Positions 1 through 6,225 of a DNA stretch of 6,312 bases are shown in pieces. Each line of letters opens with the position of its first letter. Within the stretch, counting starts at the first letter, position 1. Below the pieces are notes generated by a model that was not told the origin of the DNA, searched no databases, and saw only the letters and a program-made list of their open reading frames with translations. Source of the DNA: JAUVUV01 sp964548275. Lineage in GTDB: Bacteria; Gemmatimonadota; Glassbacteria; GWA2-58-10. The position numbers were made by a program, and so were the translations under genes. The stretch spans positions 1 to 6,312 of the forward strand of contig CAZJQI010000091.1 in assembly GCA_964548275.1 (NCBI GenBank), read 5' to 3'.

Positions 1-102
1 GCCTCAATTAAGACCAACTCATAATTCATAAACCATTTTTACCGGACACTATTGAGTTATCCTAATGCATGAGTCAGCGAATGAGCACGAGCTTGCGGGT
101 TA

Positions 103-954
103 TTACCTCTCCGTGGGCGGATCAGCCATAGGCTCGACATACTCGGTACTGATTATCAGATCGTCGTAATAGCAGGTGTTGTCCCGGGTAGCCTGGTGGA
201 TATACACGCTCAAAGCGAAGGCATTGAGTTTGAGCATTTCCGAATCGCGCCAGCGCATTCCGGTGACATGGATAATCTTTTCGCCATCGACCCATAACGC
301 CTGCTCGCCGTCATGTTTGCCCGGTGTGTTGAGCTTTACCATCGCCTCGAAACAGTACCATCGGCCGCGCTGGATCACGAAAGGAGTGTCCGGCTTGAAC
401 TGGTTGCCCCAGTAATGTACCCCGTCACTGGAGACTTCCATCTCCGGAAAATAGGAATAGAAAGTCATCTCGCCCGGAGCTGGGTATTTCTCCCAGTTGC
501 GCCAGGGTTCTACGCCTGTTGAGAAAAAGTCGGTGCCGCTCGGTCGGATCCCCGCCTTTCCAAAACCGGACCATTTATTGTCAATGCGGTTGCCATTGAT
601 TCCAGTCCAGTGCATCAGGTTACCCTGGTCGAAATCTTCGGCGAACATCGCGTACCAGCGAAAAAAGAGCTTGTCGTAGCCGGGCATGAACCAGCGGACA
701 AGCTGGCTGCCGGAGGCGTTGCCGTTGTTGGCGACCGCGGTCAGCCTCAGTGCCCTGGACCCTGAATGAACGTATCGGGGATCGGTTTCATATCCTCCTC
801 TGGCCAGTTCACTGAAATTTATATCATCCCAGCGCTGGGATAAAACACCTGATTCGAAGTCGTCGGAAAATATTACTTCGCCCTGGCCTGAATCCGCCTG
901 GACGAAAATCAGCAAAGCAGACAGAAAGAGATTGCATCTGAAAATGCGCTTCAA
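103..954 (-). CDS. Secreted jelly-roll (ConA-like) protein, putative polysaccharide lyase-like
   Basis: This is an exported protein of about 283 residues. The start chosen is TTG (codon 954-952): AGGAGA lies 6 bases upstream, and translation from it gives a classic Sec signal (MKR, hydrophobic core LFLSALLIFV, likely cleavage after VQA at residue 20). The mature part opens with FSDDFESG (residues 29-36), the usual entry strand of ConA-like/LamG-like jelly rolls. Further typical elements are RYVHSGSRALRLTA, KLFFRWYAMFAEDF, GRWYCFEAMVKLNTPG (197-212), ALWVDGE (219-225) and a closing DNTCYYDDLIIS (258-269). This arrangement resembles lyase folds such as PL14, PL20 or heparinase I, but I see no family-defining catalytic signature. 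SVYIHQ (249-254) holds a Tyr and a His that could be catalytic. The gene lies downstream of, and on the same strand as, the lipoprotein gene, 509 bases away, so it probably has its own promoter. The fold call is fairly secure. Lyase activity is inferred from fold and neighbours, and a carbohydrate-binding role is possible. Confidence 0.72.
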   Translation of the reverse strand: MKRIFRCNLFLSALLIFVQADSGQGEVIFSDDFESGVLSQRWDDINFSELARGGYETDPRYVHSGSRALRLTAVANNGNASGSQLVRWFMPGYDKLFFRWYAMFAEDFDQGNLMHWTGINGNRIDNKWSGFGKAGIRPSGTDFFSTGVEPWRNWEKYPAPGEMTFYSYFPEMEVSSDGVHYWGNQFKPDTPFVIQRGRWYCFEAMVKLNTPGKHDGEQALWVDGEKIIHVTGMRWRDSEMLKLNAFALSVYIHQATRDNTCYYDDLIISTEYVEPMADPPTER

Positions 955-960
955 TGATCT

Positions 961-966
961 TCTCCT
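961..966 (-). promoter_or_regulatory. Shine-Dalgarno site deciding the TTG start of the jelly-roll gene
   Basis: Read on the minus strand, AGGAGA is followed by six bases (AGATCA) and then TTG-AAG-CGC. The spacing is ideal, and the first encoded residues form a signal peptide N-terminus (M-K-R). This makes the TTG a better start than the ATG at 1056-1054, which would add 34 residues in front of an otherwise complete signal peptide. Confidence 0.75.
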
Positions 967-1322
967 GTAAAATTCCAGAATGATTCGACATCGCTCAAAC
1001 AACAACAGAAAAATAATCTGACCACGCTGATTACCCCAATGAAAAAAAGATGCCAAGCACGTTATTCTTTATAACTTTAACAAATTTAATAAGTTGAAAT
1101 TTAGCCAAGGTGAATATTTCTTCTCATATTCGTAACATCCGGTCTCAGTAATGAGAAATTTATACATGGTTGCATTGTTTACAGCCCATAGCATCACCGA
1201 TTGTTTTTGCCCGGATTATTCGTAAACATCCATAGCCGCGCGCGGGGTACAGCGGGCAATGGGAACCGGATATTTTCATGTTAAACTCACTTGCTCGGAA
1301 GGGGGGCAGGCACTTACCAGAA

Positions 1323-1352
1323 AGCCGGATAAATTTGCGAATAAACCGGGCT
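1323..1352 (-). terminator. Possible weak terminator hairpin beyond the lipoprotein gene
   Basis: AGCCGG (1323-1328) pairs with CCGGGCT (1346-1352) with one bulged G, leaving an AT-rich 17-base loop. Read on the minus strand, the stem is followed by TTTCT, a short and imperfect U-rich run, about 110 bases past the stop codon of the lipoprotein gene. A second, AT-only hairpin (AAAAGA/TCTTTT, 1414-1429) lies closer to the stop. Neither is a textbook intrinsic terminator. Confidence 0.25.
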
Positions 1353-1463
1353 AGAATCATCTCGATTAGCGATGTTTCAGGTAGCCGGTAGTCAGAATAC
1401 AGAAGAGTGGAATAAAAGAATCCTCTTTTTTATTATTTCAGATCTGGATGGCCAGCTTTCTTT

Positions 1464-3578
1464 TCAATTGCCGATACCCGCCTGCGGCTGGACTTCCTCT
1501 GTCAATGGTTTTTCTATTATTAGCGTTTCATCCTCGCCCAGGATCCTGATCCGGCCACCGGGCACCCCTGTAGGATTGAACAAGACCTCGTAGATTTTCC
1601 CCTGGTGAGGCACCCGGATTCCCGGCCCGGAGGACATCGAACCCAGGGGTTCGAACTCAGGCGGCAAGCTTGACAATCTGTCTCCGGCCAGGAGTAAATG
1701 AAGGAAACAGCCATAATCCTGCGGGTTTCCTGGGGTGACCTCGATCCTCCAGGAGCCCCACTCCTCGCCTTTTTTGAGTTCGTAATGTGTAAGTGCGGGT
1801 GGGTAGTTCTTGCCGAAAATCTCGAACTCGTGGCCCGGCCCGCCTACCTTGCGCATCACTGCGTCTTCAGGGAAAACCGTTTGTACGTAAAGTTTTCCTT
1901 CCCGCTCGGATACCTCTGCCAGATGGCCTTTGATCACCGGCTCGTTCACCGAATGCATGATCCAGAATTTTTCGAATCCGGGTTCGGTCGCTTCCACTCT
2001 GTCGAAAATGATAAAAAGATCCGGCTGGATGTGGATAAACTGGCGGGTGAATAATTTGAGCTTATTCGGGTTATATGCTTTTGTGGCGTCGCCGCAGACA
2101 TAGCTGTACAGTCTGTTCGTTTCGAAAGCAATTATATCGCCAGTATCCCACCCGGTTCCCTTGGCAGGGCCGAAACTTTCGCGGCTGCGGATCGGCCAGC
2201 GCTGGCCGCCGTCGTTTGAGAGAAGTTCCCCGCCCGAGGTGGTAAATCTTTCATTTGGGTCGTAAACCAGTATGGTGTTGCTTGCAATCGTACGCGCCAT
2301 GTAGTTCGGCCGGTGGTTCGAGCCCCACTCGTAGCGGCCCGAATTGATCGCCAGGCTCCCCTTCTTGAAAATCGTGAAAGCGTTCTCTGCCGGGTGCTGG
2401 TGGCCATAGTAAAAGTCTCCGCAGTCGAAAATGGCATGGGTTGCCAAGCTGTCCCAGCCGCTGCGCATCACCACCCAGCCGATTCCCTCGAAATGGCGGG
2501 CCAACGGCCAGGTGCTGTCAGGCCCGGCAGGCTCGATATCCAGATCCACCGGGTTCCAAATTACGTCCCAGACAGTGATCGGAGAGGGTTCGGCAAGGTT
2601 TTCGAGATACCATTGGCTCACCGGGTCGCGATAACGGGAGGCCAGATAATTGAAATGCCAGGGATAGATGGAGCCTTTCACGCTGCCTGCATCATCGATT
2701 CTCGGCCACTCTCCATTCGGTTTCAGGCAGTAGAGCCACCAGATACTGAAATAGCGAAGGTAGGGATTGTTCTTGGTCAGATCCTCGCCGGTGAGGCTTT
2801 TCCAGATTTCAAGGTCGAAAATCGGGGTGCGAAGGTAGTTATAGGCCGCATAGCCAAGCCCGGAGTACATCCCGCCGTCATCTGCAGCCACCTGGCCGTG
2901 CATTTTGCGCCATTCGCGGATATTTCTTTCCGTCCAGTCGAACCATTCACCGGCAAGGCTGTCCTGCACTCCGGTGCCTGCCATGGTGACAGCAGGCCAG
3001 AAAACAGGGTCCAGTGTCCCGTAGCCCCCGCCCCCGTAAGGAGTAAACCACTGCTTTTCCCAGGCTATTCTGCCTGCCTGGATAATCTTTTCTCCGAATT
3101 TTTTTCTCTGCTCGCTGCTCATCGCCCAAAACAGCCAGTCATAGGTGAAACAACAATACCTGCGGAATTCCACCGCTTCCCAGTAGCCTCCGCCTTGCTC
3201 TCGCTCGAGCTGGACATAGCGCTCGAGCGCGCGGGGAAATAACTGAAAGGCTTTTTCCAGGTAGCGTTGCTCCCGGTCTATCAGGTAGATAAAGGCGCAT
3301 TTCTCGGCCAGGCGTGCAGCGTGGCGCACCGGCAGGCTGTCCGGCGTGGTGTCGAGATACCTATCCACCGACCCCTTTAACTCGGCGAAAAGAGTCGCAT
3401 GGCTTGTCTGGCATCTCTGCCGGGTGGATTCCAGAAAATCTCCGCTGAGAATCAGCCGGGGGTGCTCCGGCAATTTGTTTTGCGCAGTACTTTCCGCTTC
3501 TCTGCTGCAGGAGGAAAGGGTCAGGCCAATCATAATCAATGCAGAACAAAACAACGGGAAACGCAGGCAGTCTTTCAT
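1464..3578 (-). CDS. Heparinase II/III-like lipoprotein, putative polysaccharide lyase
   Basis: This is a 704-residue exported lipoprotein. The N-terminus has a hydrophobic signal ending in lipobox L-S-S-C, so Cys24 should be lipidated. Ser at +2 would favour the outer membrane under the E. coli Lol rule. HPRLIL (39-44) begins an alpha/alpha-toroid region of about 300 residues that includes TYDWLFWAMSSEQRKKF (145-161) and DDGGMYSGLGYAAY (233-246). An antiparallel beta-sheet C-terminal half follows, with RYRDPV (315-320), GHQHPAENAF (392-401), INSGRY (411-416), ASNTILVYDPNE (432-443), LFTRQF (509-514), FDRVEAT (525-531) and GGPGHEFEIFG (579-589). This order is that of the heparinase II/III superfamily, which cleaves uronic-acid polysaccharides by beta-elimination. 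His393, Tyr243 and Tyr246 are candidate catalytic residues. The metal-site pattern is incomplete: Asn412 and Ser433 stand where Asp and His are usual. The ATG has GGAG only two bases upstream, an unusually tight spacing, but no other in-frame start fits. The gene is divergent from its paralogue at 3828. Family call is strong; activity and substrate are unproven. Confidence 0.88.
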   Translation of the reverse strand: MKDCLRFPLFCSALIMIGLTLSSCSREAESTAQNKLPEHPRLILSGDFLESTRQRCQTSHATLFAELKGSVDRYLDTTPDSLPVRHAARLAEKCAFIYLIDREQRYLEKAFQLFPRALERYVQLEREQGGGYWEAVEFRRYCCFTYDWLFWAMSSEQRKKFGEKIIQAGRIAWEKQWFTPYGGGGYGTLDPVFWPAVTMAGTGVQDSLAGEWFDWTERNIREWRKMHGQVAADDGGMYSGLGYAAYNYLRTPIFDLEIWKSLTGEDLTKNNPYLRYFSIWWLYCLKPNGEWPRIDDAGSVKGSIYPWHFNYLASRYRDPVSQWYLENLAEPSPITVWDVIWNPVDLDIEPAGPDSTWPLARHFEGIGWVVMRSGWDSLATHAIFDCGDFYYGHQHPAENAFTIFKKGSLAINSGRYEWGSNHRPNYMARTIASNTILVYDPNERFTTSGGELLSNDGGQRWPIRSRESFGPAKGTGWDTGDIIAFETNRLYSYVCGDATKAYNPNKLKLFTRQFIHIQPDLFIIFDRVEATEPGFEKFWIMHSVNEPVIKGHLAEVSEREGKLYVQTVFPEDAVMRKVGGPGHEFEIFGKNYPPALTHYELKKGEEWGSWRIEVTPGNPQDYGCFLHLLLAGDRLSSLPPEFEPLGSMSSGPGIRVPHQGKIYEVLFNPTGVPGGRIRILGEDETLIIEKPLTEEVQPQAGIGN

Positions 3579-3714
3579 GTCTCCGGTCTTTCTGGATGGA
3601 GATATTAATTAACGCTCAGTACATGCCCCTAAAGTTTAACTGTTCGGTTCGCCCCACGCCAGAGTCATTTTTTTATCAATATTACATAATACAAAGTGAG
3701 AACCAAAAAGATAT

Positions 3715-3743
3715 TTGACCCTGACAGTTAAGGAGACTATGAT
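3715..3743 (+). promoter_or_regulatory. Sigma70-like promoter for the plus-strand heparinase-like gene
   Basis: TTGACC (3715-3720) and TATGAT (3738-3743) each match five of six consensus bases and are separated by exactly 17 bases. Transcription would start near 3750, giving a leader of about 78 bases before the ATG at 3828. This is the best promoter in the window. It assumes an E. coli-like housekeeping sigma factor, which would not hold in Bacteroidota. Confidence 0.55.
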
Positions 3744-3807
3744 TATTTACAGTAGTCAACAGACAGATAGAACTCGTTGCCGTTCCGGCCCTGAAGATTT
3801 TCAGTAA
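3739..3807 (+). CDS. Possible 22-codon leader ORF (uncertain)
   Basis: AAGGAG (3730-3735) stands three bases before an ATG (3739) that opens 22 codons, ending in TAA at 3805-3807, 20 bases ahead of the downstream start codon. The peptide begins MIIYSSQQTD, is polar, and matches nothing I recognise. The ribosome site and ATG overlap the spacer and -10 of the predicted promoter, so it can only be translated from a transcript starting farther upstream. It is probably coincidental; a regulatory leader is the alternative. Confidence 0.15.
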   Translation: MIIYSSQQTDRTRCRSGPEDFQ

Positions 3808-3818
3808 ACCCTGATTGC

Positions 3819-3823
3819 GAGGT
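3819..3823 (+). promoter_or_regulatory. Ribosome binding site of the plus-strand heparinase-like gene
   Basis: GAGGT is placed four bases before the ATG at 3828. The spacing is short but usable, and it favours this start over the in-frame ATG four codons later. Both starts give an intact signal peptide, so the mature protein is the same either way. Confidence 0.5.
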
Positions 3824-3827
3824 CAGT

Positions 3828-6008
3828 ATGTTCAGAAAAATGTTTCTTTTATCACTCATTTCGGTTGTGATTTTTTGTTCCACAGGTTTTGCCTACCGGC
3901 TGGTCGGGCATCCCAGGATCTTTATCAACCGGGCTGGCCTGCCGGGTGTTGCAGAGCGCGCTCGCGATGTCCTGTCCCCCGAGTACGCGGCAATCAAGAA
4001 ATTGGCTGACAAAGCGGTCGCAGAGGGAGTCAAAACCCCTCAGAGCCGGTTTCATCCGCCGATGGACATGGTTTGCGCCGGTATTTGCTATCTGGTCGAA
4101 CGCGAGCTGGGCAATGATCCCGAGCCGTACGCCGGGGCAGTCAAGCAATACTGGGGAGACGGTTCTGTGCTGAGCCTGGAGGGAGACGGGTTTTTCGGTT
4201 TCCACGGCATGGTCTATGACTGGATTTACGATTCTCTTAGCCCACAGCAGCGAAAAACTTACGGCGACAGTCTCGGCACATGGCTCCGCTATTACACTGG
4301 CACACCTGAGATTGTTCTTAAGAATGGCCACTGGTGGTACAACCAGACCTGGGGACCTGCGCACCTGAACACGCCGAACACGCGAGACGGGATAACACCC
4401 AAACTTTTTGTCGCTCTCGCGCTTGCCGGTGCAGGCACAGCTCACGAGGGGGACGCCCGAGCCTTTCTCGATTCCTGGGCCAGGCGTGTACCTGGCGAGT
4501 GCATCCCGGCATTCGATGAAATGGGCGGGGTCTGGTCGGAGAGCATGGGCCATGGCAGCTACGGTCCAGTGGTCGTCATCCCGTGGGCTTTCGAGGCCTG
4601 GCGCACCGCTACCGGGGAAGACCTGTTCAGCAGGTGTGCAACCATCAGCTTTCTGCCGGAGATGACACGCTGGGCGGTTTTTCTTACAGTGCCTTTTGCA
4701 GAGAACACGGCCTGGATCGACGACAACCGGGCGAGAAATCTCGGCACCTTCGCCCGGGTGGCCCCAATCCTGGCCGCGCGCTACCGCGATCCGGTTGCAA
4801 ACTGGATCAGCGACAAGAGCGCTCGCGAGGGCTGGAACGAGATCCCCTGGAACCGTTTTCTCTCCTACGACCCCTCGGTAAAATCGGCTTCCCCGGCGCA
4901 GGAGAATTATCCCCTTGCCTATCATTTCACCGGTGCCGGCCACATATATATGCGCAGCGCCTGGGATGATCCGGACGCCACCTGGGCTTTTTTCGGCGCC
5001 GGGCCGAAATTTGCCGGCCACTCGAGGGACGATGAAGGCCACTTCCTGATCGCCAAAAAAGGCTGGCTCGCCCTGCGTGCCGGAGGCCCGGGCCACAACG
5101 ACTGGGACTACTACGCCGGCGGCTCCCTGGCGTTCAATATAGTGACAATCTATAACCCGGATGAAACATTCCGCCGGGTAACACCCAGGGACCCGAACGG
5201 GGTGAAAAACGAAAACGACGGCGGCATGATCCGTTATGTTTACACCAGCCACACCCGGAATGACCGCGCCGAGATAATGGCTTTTTACCACTGCCCTGAA
5301 TACACCTATGCGGCGGCTGATCTGAGCCTGGGTTATTCTCCGGAAAAAGTGCGCGAGGTTACCCGGCAGTTCTTTTACCTGCGGGGAGAGCGCGAGTTTT
5401 TTGTCGTGTTCGACCGTATCAGGGCCACGAGCGAGAAATTTCCCAGGCACTTCTTTTTGCACACTCCGGGTGAGCCTTCAGTCAGCGGAGAGGAGAAAGT
5501 AATTACTCCAGGGCATGTATTTTCTTACACCGGAAACACATCCACCTGGCTCAGCGACCCGGCAGGCGAAAATGGTGTGCTCAGCACCGGAATGTCACGG
5601 GCATTCATGACCGCCCTTTTACCCGAGGGTGCCGCCATTACCAAAAGAGGGGGCAAGGGGCACGAATTCTGGGGACACCCCAACGAGCCCACCGCCCAGT
5701 ATAATCACCTCGGCCGACAGAGCCACCGTCCCCCGATAATTCCCTGGCGTCTGGAGGTTGAATCACCAGGCAACAGCCTGCATGAGTGTTTCCTTCACGT
5801 GATCGAGATCGGGGAGCAAAGCCAGAAGTCTGCCTCGAAGGTGTCTCTGCTCGATCGAGGGATTTATCTGGGCGCCGGTCTTGAGGAAGCCGGCACACCG
5901 GTCGAGGTGCTTTTTGCCACAGAGGGAAATCTTACGGCTCGGGTTAAGATCGGCAATGAAGAGGAGAAAGTGCTGAACCCCGGGGTTATTACAGGGAGCA
6001 TCAAATAG
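3828..6008 (+). CDS. Secreted heparinase II/III-like protein with a degenerate active-site motif
   Basis: This is a 726-residue protein with a Sec signal: MFRKMFLL, a hydrophobic stretch, and probable cleavage after GFA at residue 22. It lacks a lipobox and should be periplasmic or released. The N-terminal alpha/alpha-toroid region starts at HPRIFI (28-33) and includes YDWIYDSLSPQQRKTYG (130-146), WWYNQTWGPAHL (169-180) and GGVWSESMGHGSYG (233-246). The beta-sheet half carries RYRDPV (318-323), YMRSAWD (374-380), GHSRDDEGHF (397-406), FNIVTIYNPDE (436-446), VTRQFF (511-516), FDRIRAT (528-534) and GGKGHEF (608-614). The same blocks occur in the same order in the lipoprotein encoded divergently beside it, so the two are paralogues. 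His398 matches the family's conserved His. The second His of the HxH motif is Arg400, and the other usual metal positions are Arg417 and Phe436. It may be a lyase with an altered, metal-free site, or a non-catalytic binding relative. Family membership is secure, activity is not. Confidence 0.86.
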   Translation: MFRKMFLLSLISVVIFCSTGFAYRLVGHPRIFINRAGLPGVAERARDVLSPEYAAIKKLADKAVAEGVKTPQSRFHPPMDMVCAGICYLVERELGNDPEPYAGAVKQYWGDGSVLSLEGDGFFGFHGMVYDWIYDSLSPQQRKTYGDSLGTWLRYYTGTPEIVLKNGHWWYNQTWGPAHLNTPNTRDGITPKLFVALALAGAGTAHEGDARAFLDSWARRVPGECIPAFDEMGGVWSESMGHGSYGPVVVIPWAFEAWRTATGEDLFSRCATISFLPEMTRWAVFLTVPFAENTAWIDDNRARNLGTFARVAPILAARYRDPVANWISDKSAREGWNEIPWNRFLSYDPSVKSASPAQENYPLAYHFTGAGHIYMRSAWDDPDATWAFFGAGPKFAGHSRDDEGHFLIAKKGWLALRAGGPGHNDWDYYAGGSLAFNIVTIYNPDETFRRVTPRDPNGVKNENDGGMIRYVYTSHTRNDRAEIMAFYHCPEYTYAAADLSLGYSPEKVREVTRQFFYLRGEREFFVVFDRIRATSEKFPRHFFLHTPGEPSVSGEEKVITPGHVFSYTGNTSTWLSDPAGENGVLSTGMSRAFMTALLPEGAAITKRGGKGHEFWGHPNEPTAQYNHLGRQSHRPPIIPWRLEVESPGNSLHECFLHVIEIGEQSQKSASKVSLLDRGIYLGAGLEEAGTPVEVLFATEGNLTARVKIGNEEEKVLNPGVITGSIK

Positions 6009-6011
6009 TTT

Positions 6012-6034
6012 TTGTTTACATAGTGTTGTTTACA
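6012..6034 (+). repeat. Tandem direct repeat of TTGTTTACA
   Basis: Two exact copies of the 9-mer TTGTTTACA (6012-6020 and 6026-6034) are separated by five bases, immediately after the stop codon of the heparinase-like gene. A third exact copy is at 1175-1183 in the other large intergenic gap. All three are outside coding sequence. Their role is unknown; a 14-base centre-to-centre spacing does not match one helical turn. Confidence 0.5.
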
Positions 6035-6042
6035 AACTTCAG

Positions 6043-6060
6043 ATAGCCGCGGGCGGCCAT
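6043..6060 (+). terminator. GC-rich hairpin after the heparinase-like gene
   Basis: GCCGC (6046-6050) pairs with GCGGC (6053-6057), with AT/AT closing outside one mismatch, 35 bases past the stop codon. It would stall polymerase, but no T-run follows, so if it ends transcription it is probably not by the classic intrinsic route. Confidence 0.3.
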
Positions 6061-6071
6061 AACCAACAATT

Positions 6072-6093
6072 AAGAATACAGCCGAGTATTCTT
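6072..6093. terminator. Perfect 8-base stem-loop, possible terminator or processing signal
   Basis: AAGAATAC (6072-6079) and GTATTCTT (6086-6093) are exact reverse complements around the six-base loop AGCCGA. The stem is AT-rich and no T-run follows on the plus strand. It could be an RNA 3' structure for the upstream gene or a protein-binding dyad. Confidence 0.35.
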
Positions 6094-6225
6094 CCTGCTA
6101 TGTGTTAGAATGTATATTTTAACCTGAGAAAAAGCGGGTTTTGAGTAGACCTATGGCCTGAGAGACCTGATAAGACAGCGTGTAGAAGACAAGTAATTTC
6201 CATGAATGCCTTGATATATGTACAA

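Larger units (their letters stand above)
955..1463. other. 509-base non-coding gap between the two minus-strand genes
   Basis: No convincing gene is present. Short frames here have no ribosome site and no recognisable protein character. The part from about 1000 to 1140 is AT-rich and is the likely location of the promoter for the jelly-roll gene, although I could not pick a clean -35/-10 pair (TTGGCA with a 17-base gap to TAATCA on the minus strand is the nearest, and its -10 is poor). The middle holds TTGTTTACA (1175-1183), an inverted GTAAACA (1222-1228) and the GC palindrome CCGCGCGCGG (1236-1245). Imperfect hairpins at 1323-1352 and 1414-1429 lie just beyond the end of the lipoprotein gene. 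Confidence 0.6.
3579..3827. promoter_or_regulatory. Divergent control region between the two heparinase-like genes
   Basis: These 249 bases separate the starts of the two opposed paralogues. An AT-rich core (about 3668-3715) lies between them. The plus strand has a good sigma70-like promoter (3715-3743). The minus strand has only weak candidates, such as TTGGTT with a 16-base gap to TAATAT. An imperfect dyad, ACTATG with CAGTAGT (3736-3756), overlaps the -10 element and the expected transcription start, where an operator would sit. In the 5' leader, CTGAA/TTCAG (3791-3804) can form a small hairpin. No riboswitch is recognisable. Confidence 0.5.

Noticed and set aside
82..91. TGAGCACGAG near the left edge, identical to part of the palindrome at 6261-6270
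   Set aside because: Several shared 10-mers are expected by chance in 6.3 kb, the flanks do not match, and the left copy has no partner arm.
1..102. A terminator after the jelly-roll gene
   Set aside because: Only weak, widely spaced complementarity (AACTCA with TGAGTT) and short palindromes (ATGCAT, TGACTCA-like) are present, without a stable stem followed by a T-run on the minus strand.
955..1056. The 34-codon N-terminal extension of the jelly-roll gene starting at ATG 1056
   Set aside because: It puts an Arg-rich segment ahead of a complete signal peptide, and no good ribosome site precedes the ATG, whereas the TTG at 954 has one.
1160..1360. A 66-codon minus-strand frame in the gap between the two minus-strand genes
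   Set aside because: It has no ribosome site at the right distance and no recognisable features, and it runs across several inverted repeats.
1414..1429. The AAAAGA/TCTTTT hairpin as a firm terminator of the lipoprotein gene
   Set aside because: The six-base stem is almost entirely A-T, and the T-rich tail is on the plus-strand side, which is the wrong direction for that gene.
2313..3242. A 309-codon plus-strand frame inside the lipoprotein gene
   Set aside because: It is fully antisense to a protein with clear family motifs, and its own translation shows no domain or export signal.
3852..5462. A 536-codon open frame on the minus strand, antisense to the secreted heparinase-like gene
   Set aside because: It lies wholly inside a well-supported gene, has no ribosome site or recognisable motifs, and is rich in Arg, Val, Gly and Ala as expected for a shadow frame of a GC-rich gene.
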